Of a stretch of DNA of 64,000 nt, positions 50,493-58,353 are shown piece after piece. This DNA comes from SIG636 sp045537905 (GTDB taxonomy: Bacteria > Bacillota > Clostridia > Oscillospirales > CAG-382): the NCBI GenBank assembly GCA_045537905.1, contig JAZSQJ010000067.1:10964-74963 (forward strand), given 5' to 3'. Position 1 is the stretch's first letter. The number at the start of each line of letters is the position of its first letter. The notes under the pieces were generated by a model. The model had not been told where the DNA came from and did no database searches. It saw nothing but the letters and a program-made list of their open reading frames with translations. The translations under genes and the position numbers were made by a program.

Positions 50493-53400
50493 TTAAGCGT
50501 CTATGGTAGAGATGGTGATGGTTGTTTCCTCAAGGACGTCAAGCAAAACCCTTACGGTGTCAAGGGCGGTAAATATAGTTACGTTATTTTCCGTAGCACA
50601 CTGACGAATCTTGGTGCCGTCGTTGGTCTCCTCGACCTTATCTATATCCCTGGTGCTTATAACGTAAGCGATGTGACCTTGACGGATAGCATCAAGTATT
50701 TCCTCACTGCCGTCGCTGATTTTCTTAAGAGCATGGGTTCTTATACCGTTTTGCTTAAGATAGTTAGCTGTACCTGTTGTCGCCTCAATATTGAAACCAA
50801 GATTATAGAAGCGGCGAATCAAAGGCAAAGCCTCTGCCTTATCAGAGTCGCCAATGGTAGCAAACACTGTGCCGTAATTCTGCAGATGCATACCCGATGC
50901 CTGCAGTGCTTTGAACAACGCACGATTAAGCTTATCGTCGTAGCCGATAGCCTCGCCGGTAGACTTCATCTCTGGAGAGAGGTATGCGTCCAAACCGCGA
51001 ATCTTGTTAAAGGAGAATACGGGTACCTTTACATACCAACGGTTCTTTTCCGTAGGATAGATATCAAATATGCCCTGCTCCTTAAGGCTCTTGCCCATAA
51101 TAACCTCGGTAGCTATGTCAGCAAGGCTGTAGCCCGTTGCCTTGGAGAGGAAAGGAACTGTTCTGGAAGAACGGGGGTTTACTTCAATAATAAATACGTT
51201 GTCCTGCTTGTCAACGATGAACTGAATGTTATACAAACCAATAATGCCCAGTCCCAAACCAAGCTTTTTAGCGTACTGAAGGATAATACCCTTAACCCTG
51301 TCAGAGATGCTGAAGCTGGGATATACGCTGATGGAGTCACCGCTGTGAACGCCTGTACGCTCAACAAGCTCCATTATACCGGGAACAAATACGTCCCTAC
51401 CGTCACAAATAGCGTCAACCTCTACCTCTTTGCCCTGAATATACTTATCAACAAGTACAGGCTTATCCTCGTCTATTTCAACTGCCGTTTTAAGATACTG
51501 ACGAAGCTGCTCCTCGGTAGCAACTATCTGCATTGCTCTGCCGCCCAGAACAAAACTGGGACGAACAAGCACGGGATAACCGATGCTTGCGGCAGCTTCA
51601 ACGCCTGCCTCTATGCTGGTAACAGCCTTACCCTGAGGCTGAGGGATATTAAGCTCCTCAAGTATCTTTTCAAAGCTGTCACGGTTTTCTGCACGGTCGA
51701 TCGCCGCACAGTCGGTACCAATAATTTCAACACCCCGTTCCATAAGAGGAGCGGCAAGGTTGATAGCGGTCTGACCGCCAAGAGACGCAATAACACCCTC
51801 AGGCTTTTCAAACTCAATAATGTTCATAACATCCTCGGGGGTCAAAGGCTCAAAATACAGCTTGTCCGCTGTGGTATAGTCAGTAGAAACGGTTTCGGGG
51901 TTGTTGTTTATAATAATAGCCTCGTAACCGGAGTTTTTAATGGTAGTAACAGCGTGAACCGTGGAATAGTCAAATTCAACACCCTGGCCTATACGAATGG
52001 GACCTGCACCCAAAACAACAATCTTTTTCTTATTTGTAAGGACAGAAGCATTTTCACCTGTGTAAGAAGAGTAGAAATAAGGAATATATGCGTTTGTATG
52101 ACAGGTGTCAACCATACGGAACACAGGGAACATATTATTTGCTTTTCTGAGGTTAAATACATCAAGCTCGGTCTGAGACCAGAGGCGTGCAATAAACTTA
52201 TCGGAAAAGCCCATCTTTTTTGCAGAAAGTAACACGTCAAGCTTGCCGACGTTAGTCTTGATTTCCTTCTCCTTATCGATAATGTTCTTGATAGACTGAA
52301 GGAAGAGAGGGGTAATTTTTGTTACGTCGTGAAGCTTTTCAAGACTGACTCCTCTGCGGATAAGCTCAGATACTGCAAATATCGTATCGTCCTTAAACTC
52401 GTTAAGATACCCAAACAATTCCTCATCTGTCATACCGTCAAACTTAGGGAGATGGAAGTGGAAGGCACCCGTCTCCAAGGAACGGACAGACTTAAGCATA
52501 CATTCCTCTAAGGTGGAGCCAATACCCATAACCTCACCCGTAGCCTTCATCTGCGTACCCAAGGTGTTGGGAGCAGAAGCAAACTTATCAAAGGGGAAAC
52601 GGGGGAACTTGGCAACAACGTAGTCAAGTCTGGGCTCAAATGCTGCGGTGGTGTTTGCAATAGTGATTTCCTCAAGAGCCATACCAACTGCAATCTTAGC
52701 GGTAACACGGGCAATAGGATAACCGCTTGCCTTGGATGCAAGAGCGGAAGAACGGGAAACACGGGGGTTTACCTCGATAAGGAAGTACTCACTGGAATAA
52801 GGGTTAAGTGCAAACTGTACGTTACAGCCACCCTCGATTTTAAGCTCCTTTATAATCTTGATAGCGCTGTCGTTGAGCATCTTAAGGTCGTGATCGTTCA
52901 AGGAAAGGATAGGCGCAACAACAATAGAGTCGCCGGTGTGAACGCCAACAGGGTCAACGTTCTCCATGCCACAGATGGTAATTGCGTGATCATTGGAGTC
53001 ACGCATTACCTCAAACTCTACTTCCTTATACCCCTTAACGCTCTTTTCAATAAGTACCTGATGAACAGGAGAAAGCTTGAAAGCGTTAAGACCGATCTCG
53101 GTAAGCTCTTCTTCGTTGTTTGCAAAGCCGCCGCCTGTACCGCCCAAGGTAAAGGCAGGACGAAGTACAACGGGATAGCCAATTCTGCTTGCCGCTTCCT
53201 TGGCCTCTTCTATGCTATAGGTAATTTCAGAAGGAATAGTAGGCTCACCAATAGACTCACAAAGCTCCTTAAACAGCTCTCTGTCCTCAGCACGCTCGAT
53301 GCTGCGGCTGCTGGTGCCCAAAAGCTCAACACCGCATTCCTTTAATACACCCTTCTTTTCAAGCTGCATAGCAAGGTTAAGACCGGTCTGCCCGCCGATG

Positions 53401-53666
53401 CCGGGAACGATGGCGTCAGGTCTTTCGTAGCGAAGAATCTTTGCCACGTACTCAAGAGTAAGGGGTTCCATATAAACCTTGTCTGCAATAGTGGTATCCG
53501 TCATAATAGTAGCGGGGTTAGAGTTTACAAGCACAACCTCGTAGCCCTCTTCCTTCAAGGCAAGACAAGCCTGGGTGCCTGCATAGTCAAACTCAGCCGC
53601 CTGACCGATAATAATCGGGCCGGAGCCGATTATCATAATTTTCTTTATGTCTGTTCTTTTAGCCAT
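50493..53666 (-). CDS. carB: Carbamoyl-phosphate synthase large subunit
   Basis: Makes carbamoyl phosphate from ammonia, bicarbonate and two ATP. A 1057-residue chain with two homologous ATP-grasp halves, each opening with a G-S-G-P-I-I-I-G-Q or G-A-G-P-I-R-I-G-Q motif. A C-terminal methylglyoxal-synthase-like regulatory domain (about 935-1057) ends it. The small glutaminase subunit (carA) is not in this operon and not in the window, although it is often next to carB. It has an AAAGGAGG site and follows pyrC. Confidence 0.97.
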   Translation of the reverse strand: MAKRTDIKKIMIIGSGPIIIGQAAEFDYAGTQACLALKEEGYEVVLVNSNPATIMTDTTIADKVYMEPLTLEYVAKILRYERPDAIVPGIGGQTGLNLAMQLEKKGVLKECGVELLGTSSRSIERAEDRELFKELCESIGEPTIPSEITYSIEEAKEAASRIGYPVVLRPAFTLGGTGGGFANNEEELTEIGLNAFKLSPVHQVLIEKSVKGYKEVEFEVMRDSNDHAITICGMENVDPVGVHTGDSIVVAPILSLNDHDLKMLNDSAIKIIKELKIEGGCNVQFALNPYSSEYFLIEVNPRVSRSSALASKASGYPIARVTAKIAVGMALEEITIANTTAAFEPRLDYVVAKFPRFPFDKFASAPNTLGTQMKATGEVMGIGSTLEECMLKSVRSLETGAFHFHLPKFDGMTDEELFGYLNEFKDDTIFAVSELIRRGVSLEKLHDVTKITPLFLQSIKNIIDKEKEIKTNVGKLDVLLSAKKMGFSDKFIARLWSQTELDVFNLRKANNMFPVFRMVDTCHTNAYIPYFYSSYTGENASVLTNKKKIVVLGAGPIRIGQGVEFDYSTVHAVTTIKNSGYEAIIINNNPETVSTDYTTADKLYFEPLTPEDVMNIIEFEKPEGVIASLGGQTAINLAAPLMERGVEIIGTDCAAIDRAENRDSFEKILEELNIPQPQGKAVTSIEAGVEAAASIGYPVLVRPSFVLGGRAMQIVATEEQLRQYLKTAVEIDEDKPVLVDKYIQGKEVEVDAICDGRDVFVPGIMELVERTGVHSGDSISVYPSFSISDRVKGIILQYAKKLGLGLGIIGLYNIQFIVDKQDNVFIIEVNPRSSRTVPFLSKATGYSLADIATEVIMGKSLKEQGIFDIYPTEKNRWYVKVPVFSFNKIRGLDAYLSPEMKSTGEAIGYDDKLNRALFKALQASGMHLQNYGTVFATIGDSDKAEALPLIRRFYNLGFNIEATTGTANYLKQNGIRTHALKKISDGSEEILDAIRQGHIAYVISTRDIDKVEETNDGTKIRQCATENNVTIFTALDTVRVLLDVLEETTITISTIDA

Positions 53667-53697
53667 AAAACAGAGCCTCCTTTATATTAAACCAATA

Positions 53698-54912
53698 TTA
53701 TGCTTTTTTATAAACGACCTTGCCGTCTGCAACGGTAAGCAAGCACTCACCGTATAGCTCTTTTCCTGCAAAGGGTGTTGCCCTGCCCTTGGAAAGAAAA
53801 TCCTCGGGGTCAACAACGTAGCTTTTATCAAGGTCCCATATACTGAAATCCATACCCATCGGTATAGAGAAACGCTTTCGGGGATTATAAACCATAAGCT
53901 CGATCAGCTTATCCATACTTATTATGCCTGGTTTTACAAAGTGGGTATACATAACGGAAAAAGCAGTTTCCAACCCCACAACACCAAAGGAGCTGCCCTC
54001 AAGCCCCTTTGCCTTTTCTTCGGCCGAATGAGGAGCGTGGTCTGTAGCTATCATATCGATCGTTCCGTCCAGCAGACCTGCAACAAGGGCGTCCCTATCC
54101 TCTTTACTGCGTATAGGAGGATTCATCTTAAACCTGCCGTCCTCCTGAAGCTCCCTATCATCCATCACCAGATAGTGAGGTGCGGTCTCGCAAGTGATAT
54201 TTATACCTCTGGACTTAGCCTCACGGATAAGCTCAACGCTTTCCTTTGTGGAAATGTGGTCGACGTGATACGCACAGCCTGTTTTTTCTACAAGCTCAAT
54301 ATCACGCTTTATAGGCGCCCACTCACTCTCACTGCAGATGCCGCGGTGCCCGTGTTGCTTGGCATAGTCACCGTCGTGGATGTACCCGCCCCTTAGCAAA
54401 GAGTTCTCTTCACAGTGGGCAGAAATAACCTTATCAAGAGAAGCGGCAAGCTCCATAGCGGCGGTCATCATTTCCTCATCCTGCACGCCTCTGCCATCGT
54501 CGGAAAAACCAATAACACGATCAGCGATATTTTTCATATCGGCTAAAGAACGACCCGCCTCGTCGACGGTTATAGTCCCAAAAGGATAAACGTTTATCAC
54601 CGCACCGTCCTTGATAAGCTGTTCCTGAATAGCCAGATTTTCAGAATTATGAGGAGTAGGCTTAAGGTTGGGCATAGTGCAAACCGCCGTGTAGCCACCG
54701 TGGGCTGCCGCCATAGAACCGCTTTTAATAGTTTCTTTATAAGAAAAACCCGGCTCACGAAAATGCACATGCACATCGCAAAAACCGGGAAATATAGAAT
54801 AACGAGGAGACAAATAGCCGCTAAGCTCACTATTTTTGGAAATAAAGCCCCTTACTGAAGATACAAATTCCTCAGCAGAAAGTGAAAGTGTAGATTGTGA
54901 ATGTTTAAGCAT
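53698..54912 (-). CDS. pyrC: Dihydroorotase
   Basis: Cyclises carbamoyl aspartate to dihydroorotate. The 404-residue amidohydrolase has zinc-binding D-V-H-V-H-F-R-E-P-G, His in S-A-H-C-E-E-N and the catalytic A-T-D-H-A-P-H. The N-terminus is unusual. About 45 residues precede the metal motif but lack the standard small beta-strand start, and the ribosome binding site is weak (AAGGGATGG at a long spacing). The ATG at 54912 is the best candidate, because longer in-frame starts run into the terminator/attenuator at 54949-54969. It is the first gene of the pyrimidine operon. Confidence 0.93.
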   Translation of the reverse strand: MLKHSQSTLSLSAEEFVSSVRGFISKNSELSGYLSPRYSIFPGFCDVHVHFREPGFSYKETIKSGSMAAAHGGYTAVCTMPNLKPTPHNSENLAIQEQLIKDGAVINVYPFGTITVDEAGRSLADMKNIADRVIGFSDDGRGVQDEEMMTAAMELAASLDKVISAHCEENSLLRGGYIHDGDYAKQHGHRGICSESEWAPIKRDIELVEKTGCAYHVDHISTKESVELIREAKSRGINITCETAPHYLVMDDRELQEDGRFKMNPPIRSKEDRDALVAGLLDGTIDMIATDHAPHSAEEKAKGLEGSSFGVVGLETAFSVMYTHFVKPGIISMDKLIELMVYNPRKRFSIPMGMDFSIWDLDKSYVVDPEDFLSKGRATPFAGKELYGECLLTVADGKVVYKKA

Positions 54913-54948
54913 ATCAAAACACCATCCCTTCGTCAAGCAAAAAGAAAA

Positions 54949-54969
54949 GCCTTGCAAATCTTGCAAGGC
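54949..54969 (-). terminator. Attenuator terminator in the pyrC leader
   Basis: Minus-strand arms GCCTTGCAA and TTGCAAGGC with a three-base loop, followed by TTTTCTTTTT. It lies between the promoter and pyrC, so transcription must pass through it to enter the operon. Confidence 0.9.
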
Positions 54970-55073
54970 GATTAAGCAAAATAACACAGAAATACCAACC
55001 ACTAAATACAGGGGTATGTTAATGCTGAATTACAATCTTGCCGATATCTCGTACCGCCTTAAAGATTAATGAA
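54970..55073 (-). promoter_or_regulatory. pyrC leader with possible antiterminator pairing
   Basis: The transcript starts around 55067. The early segment CTTTAAGGCG (55064-55055) can pair with CGCCTTGCAAG at the 5' side of the terminator (54970-54960), with a small mismatch. That would open the terminator. A second helix ATACC/GGTAT is also possible between them. No PyrR binding loop, no T-box and no short leader open reading frame with a ribosome binding site is seen. The sensing mechanism is unknown. Confidence 0.55.
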
Positions 55074-55102
55074 ATTATAGCACTAAACGACGCCTTTGTC
55101 AA
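55074..55102 (-). promoter_or_regulatory. Promoter of the pyrimidine operon
   Basis: Perfect consensus TTGACA-17-TATAAT on the minus strand, about 160 bases ahead of pyrC. Confidence 0.94.
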
Positions 55103-55165
55103 TGGCACTTTTCCCTTTTTTTAGACATTTGAAAGCAGTTTTTCTATGCAATTTGTAAAAGCGTA

Positions 55166-55897
55166 TCAAAGCTCGGGTTTGAAGGACGGCATAAGCTGTA
55201 GCTTGAACTGATTTATCCTATGAAGATAGTCGATCCTTTCCTTTTTCTGAAGGTCGTCAATCTCTCCCGTTCGGATATAACGGTCAAGCTCTGCGTAGGT
55301 AAAGCCTAAGTTATCCTCGTCTGTTTTTCCACACAGTCCGTCTATAGGAACCTTGTCCACAAGCTCCTTGGGCAAGCCCAGAAGGTAGCCTATTTCTTTA
55401 ATCTCGTGTACCGTGAGATGTGACATAGGACTGAAGTCGCCTGCGGCATCACCGTAACGGGTGGAATAACCAACCCAATCCTCGGACAGATTACAGGTAT
55501 TTACGACCCTGCCGTTACAGCTTTGAGAAACGGCGTAAAGAGTAGACATACGGATACGGGGAGGCAGGTTGGTAAGAGACTGTACAGACAAAGTAAGCTC
55601 TGCAGGGATAGCAGCCTTAACACCCTCAACAGCGTCTTTTATATTAACGACGTAGTGCTTTATGCCCAGATGGTTAACGAGCATAAACGCCTTATCTATA
55701 TCGTGCTGTTCACCGCAGGGCATCAAAACCCCTATAACCCTGTCCTTGCCCAAAGCCTCTACGCAAAGAGCAGCGGCAATAGAGCTATCCTTACCGCCGG
55801 ATATGCCTAAAACTGCATTGCAGCCTTTACCGTTCTTCTCAAAAAAATCAATTATCCAATTAACGCAATCGTTTTTAACCTTAAGTGCATCAAACAT
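55166..55897 (-). CDS. nadE: NH3-dependent NAD+ synthetase
   Basis: Converts deamido-NAD to NAD with ammonia and ATP. The 243-residue short form lacks a glutaminase domain. The P-loop-like L-G-I-S-G-G-K-D-S-S binds ATP pyrophosphate. The N-L-S-E-D-W-V-G-Y-S-T and K-T-D-E-D-N-L-G-F segments are typical. It has its own promoter, with AAGGAG before the start. Confidence 0.96.
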   Translation of the reverse strand: MFDALKVKNDCVNWIIDFFEKNGKGCNAVLGISGGKDSSIAAALCVEALGKDRVIGVLMPCGEQHDIDKAFMLVNHLGIKHYVVNIKDAVEGVKAAIPAELTLSVQSLTNLPPRIRMSTLYAVSQSCNGRVVNTCNLSEDWVGYSTRYGDAAGDFSPMSHLTVHEIKEIGYLLGLPKELVDKVPIDGLCGKTDEDNLGFTYAELDRYIRTGEIDDLQKKERIDYLHRINQFKLQLMPSFKPEL

Positions 55898-55926
55898 ATT
55901 ATTAACTCCTTAGCTTTGATACAACT

Positions 55927-55955
55927 ATTATAGGTGCAACAAAACGTTTTGTCAA
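55927..55955 (-). promoter_or_regulatory. Promoter of nadE
   Basis: Perfect consensus TTGACA-17-TATAAT on the minus strand, 29 bases before the start codon. Confidence 0.93.
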
Positions 55956-55968
55956 GGGAATGCATTCA

Positions 55969-56337
55969 TTAACCCTTTTCACCGGCACCAACAAGTGTAT
56001 CTTTTGTTTCTATAGCGTTTTTAATTGCGTCACCAACAAAGGGGTGCTTTCTTCGAACGATAAGTGTCTTTTTGACTGATGTACCGTCTTCGCTATCGGT
56101 TTCCTGAGGGATATATCCTTCATCTTCCAGTATGTACACAAGGCTCATCGGTGTAACGCCACAGCTCCACAAACGGCAAAGCAAAGCTTTAAGATCCTTC
56201 TCTTCGCCGTTTACAAGATAGGAGCTGCACTCATTACCCTCACGGCTGCTTTTTTCGATTGAAAGCCTGAAGGTACCGTTCTCTCTTTCAAGGGAATATA
56301 CCAGGGAATGCTTTTTGTAGGTTCTGAATTTTTTCAT
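55969..56337 (-). CDS. Small conserved protein, DUF6514-like
   Basis: A 122-residue cytoplasmic protein, basic at both ends. It resembles small clostridial proteins of the DUF6514 type: a beta-rich start (H-S-L-V-Y-S-L-E-R-E), a central D-L-K-A-L-L-C-R-L-W, then T-P-M-S-L-V-Y-I-L-E-D-E. The function of such proteins is unknown. The start at 56337 has a TTTGGAG site; earlier in-frame starts do not. It stands alone between nadE and the divergent sfsA. Confidence 0.65.
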   Translation of the reverse strand: MKKFRTYKKHSLVYSLERENGTFRLSIEKSSREGNECSSYLVNGEEKDLKALLCRLWSCGVTPMSLVYILEDEGYIPQETDSEDGTSVKKTLIVRRKHPFVGDAIKNAIETKDTLVGAGEKG

Positions 56338-56650
56338 AAATATTCTCCAAAAAATATAGTGTTTACAGTATAGCACCTTGCCTTTGACAAAAATGTCGAA
56401 AAACACAAGATGTAGTTTGCGAAAAGAATGATAACACAAATTTTAGCATATTGCAACCCCCCAAAAATGAGCAAAAAAATCAAAAAACGGCAAAATACAT
56501 TATGTTAACCGGGGAAAACGCATTAGTAAAAAATTAATTCCGGCAGTTAATATTTTATTTATAAATAATTAATAAAAAATTTTTATAAAAATATTTTTAT
56601 GTCAAATATTATCCTGTACACTATAAAAAACGCTGATTGGGAGCTAAAAA
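56338..56650. other. Divergent A/T-rich intergenic region (313 bases)
   Basis: Holds no gene. On the minus strand a -10-like TATACT (56372-56367) may serve the 55969-56337 gene, but no good -35 is present. A perfect dyad GACA-AAAA-TGTC at 56386-56397 lies just upstream of it. The 56520-56615 part is almost pure A/T and precedes sfsA. No convincing sfsA promoter can be named. Confidence 0.6.
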
Positions 56651-57337
56651 ATGACATACGATAAAATTGTCAGAGGAACTTTTTTGAAAAGAATCAATAG
56701 ATTTATTGCATTTGTGGAAATAGACGGCAAGGAGGAAACGGTTCACGTTAAAAACACGGGCAGATGCAAGGAACTGCTCATCGAAAGCGTGGACGTGTAT
56801 CTCCAGCCCTCGGATAAGCCTGACAGAAAAACAAAATACGACCTGGTCGCCGTCGTAAAAAACGGAAACAAGGTCGTAAATATAGACTCGCAAATGCCAA
56901 ACAAGCTGGTTGTGGAGTGGCTTGGTAAATCAGGTCTGTTTTCAAAGCAGGCAAGGGTAAAACAGGAAAAGGTTTACGGAAAATCACGCTTTGACGTTTA
57001 CGTAGAGGACGAAGGCAGAAAAGCCTTTATTGAAGTAAAGGGCGTAACCTTGGAGAACGATGGCGTTGCTATGTTCCCCGACGCTCCAACCGAGCGTGGC
57101 ACAAAGCATTTATACGAGCTGATGGATGCGGTAGATGAGGGTTACGAGGCATACATAATTTTCGTTATACAGCTAAGCGGCACAAAGCTCTTTTCTCCTA
57201 ACCGGAAAACCGACGAACGGTTTGCCAGGGCATTGAAGGAAGCGGAGTCAAAAGGCGTAAAAATCATTGCCGTTGACTGCGTTACATATACGGACAGCAT
57301 TACCATAGACGGTTTTGTTGACGTAAGGCTTGATTAA
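56651..57337 (+). CDS. sfsA: SfsA family protein
   Basis: A 228-residue protein of the sugar fermentation stimulation family, which binds DNA and has a nuclease-like (PD-D/E-x-K) core. The family start F-L-x-R-x-N-R-F, the E-V-K-G-V-T-L segment and F-P-D-A-P-T-x-R-G are all seen. The role in sugar metabolism is historical; nuclease activity is more likely. It converges with the SIMPL-domain gene, the two overlapping by four bases. Confidence 0.93.
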   Translation: MTYDKIVRGTFLKRINRFIAFVEIDGKEETVHVKNTGRCKELLIESVDVYLQPSDKPDRKTKYDLVAVVKNGNKVVNIDSQMPNKLVVEWLGKSGLFSKQARVKQEKVYGKSRFDVYVEDEGRKAFIEVKGVTLENDGVAMFPDAPTERGTKHLYELMDAVDEGYEAYIIFVIQLSGTKLFSPNRKTDERFARALKEAESKGVKIIAVDCVTYTDSITIDGFVDVRLD

Positions 57338-57981
57338 TAAATCTCCCACACAAAGCTTGCACGCTCTGTAAGCTCTATTTCCTTAGGCGTGGTATCACCG
57401 ATACCAACGGCGGCACCACCCTCGCTTCTGGCAAAGCACACAACGTCACTGCGTCGTCTGCCCTCCTCAGAGCAATAATCAACAGACGCAAGCTCCCCTA
57501 GCTTCATACCAAGAGACTTACAAAAGGCCTTAGCCTTAAAAAGCGCCTTTTCGGTAACAAGCTCCACAAGCTGCTCCTCGGTGTCGGCTGTGTTATTAAG
57601 CTTAAAGGTAACGGCAATTTCGGGCATAGACTCCAGGCAGGACAGCGCTGTGATAATATTTGTCAAAAACTCGCTATCCAGTCCAAATTCCAAAATCAAG
57701 GAGTTTGTACATACGTAGGCAACAATTACATTTACGTAGTTTTCGTTATTGTCGCGGATATGCTTATATTCAGGATATATATTAAATCCCTCGGTTTTGA
57801 TATCGTCACGCAAAACGCCCACATCAACCAACGTATCAAAAAGCTCTGCGAGATGTGCCTCTGCCTGTTCTACGGCAAGGGCGGTGCTTTCGTCTTTTAC
57901 GGTAACGGTAACCCTAAGGCTGGTGGTATCGGGCATAACCTTAAGCGTAGCTGTTTCACATATTTTAATTTGTCGTCCCAT
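57334..57981 (-). CDS. SIMPL (DUF541) domain protein, cytoplasmic form
   Basis: A 215-residue protein matching the SIMPL family from the N-terminal beta strands (V-M-P-D-T-T-S-L-R-V-T-V-T-V) through the Y-P-E-Y segment to the end. Most relatives are exported. This one has no signal peptide. The family has no settled biochemical function, though some members affect oxidative stress or signalling. The gene has a consensus promoter with a perfect 18-base palindrome at the transcription start, so it is probably repressor-controlled. Confidence 0.85.
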   Translation of the reverse strand: MGRQIKICETATLKVMPDTTSLRVTVTVKDESTALAVEQAEAHLAELFDTLVDVGVLRDDIKTEGFNIYPEYKHIRDNNENYVNVIVAYVCTNSLILEFGLDSEFLTNIITALSCLESMPEIAVTFKLNNTADTEEQLVELVTEKALFKAKAFCKSLGMKLGELASVDYCSEEGRRRSDVVCFARSEGGAAVGIGDTTPKEIELTERASFVWEIY

Positions 57982-58002
57982 ATATTACTCCTATAAAACA
58001 GA

Positions 58003-58020
58003 ATTTTGTACGTACAAAAT
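58003..58020. promoter_or_regulatory. Palindromic operator at the SIMPL gene
   Basis: The perfect 18-base palindrome ATTTTGTACGTACAAAAT overlaps the edge of the -10 box and the probable transcription start. This is a typical repressor position. The binding protein is not identifiable. Confidence 0.7.
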
Positions 58021-58047
58021 TATAGCATACGGCAGAAACAATGTCAA
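58019..58047 (-). promoter_or_regulatory. Promoter of the SIMPL gene
   Basis: Perfect consensus TTGACA-17-TATAAT on the minus strand, 38 bases before the start codon. Confidence 0.93.
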
Positions 58048-58102
58048 CAACCCCTATATCTCCCCACTCTCCGTAAAGGAATAAAAAATTTTAACAAACA
58101 TC

Positions 58103-58131
58103 TTGACAAACGGGTTTTGTTGTGATATATT
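58103..58131 (+). promoter_or_regulatory. Promoter of tRNA-Arg
   Basis: TTGACA-17-TATATT on the plus strand, 28 bases ahead of the mature tRNA 5' end. Confidence 0.9.
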
Positions 58132-58159
58132 ACATTAGTGCCGTGAGGCAAGAACATAT

Positions 58160-58236
58160 GCGCCTGTAGCTCAGCTGGATAGAGTGCCTGGCTACGAACC
58201 AGTAGGTCGGGGGTTCGAATCCCTCCAGGCGTGCCA
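58160..58236 (+). tRNA. tRNA-Arg (anticodon ACG)
   Basis: A full cloverleaf can be drawn. The acceptor arms are GCGCCTG and CAGGCGT, with a G-U closing pair. The D stem is GCTC/GAGT. The anticodon loop CTACGAA gives ACG, normally modified to ICG and reading CGU/CGC/CGA. The T arm GGGGGTTCGAATCCCTC is standard, and the terminal CCA is encoded. The top anticodon-stem pair is a mismatch. A terminator follows directly. Confidence 0.95.
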
Positions 58237-58275
58237 AAAGAACGACGATTTTCTACAGAAGGTTGTCGTTCTTTT
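58236..58275 (+). terminator. Terminator of tRNA-Arg
   Basis: Arms AAAAGAACGAC and GTCGTTCTTTT with an 18-base loop, followed by GTTTTATTG. The stem begins directly after the tRNA 3' end. Confidence 0.88.
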
Positions 58276-58353
58276 GTTTTATTGTTTATACAAAAGCATT
58301 GAATTAATTAACTTATCGTGTTACAATGATACAAACCGAACAAGGAGGTCAGT

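Noticed and set aside
50451..52232. A 593-codon open frame antisense to carB and pyrK
   Set aside because: It spans the boundary of two real genes and shows no domain.
54949..55073. PyrR-binding attenuator or T-box in the pyrC leader
   Set aside because: The PyrR loop pattern and the T-box sequence are both absent on the minus strand. Only the terminator and a possible competing pairing are seen.
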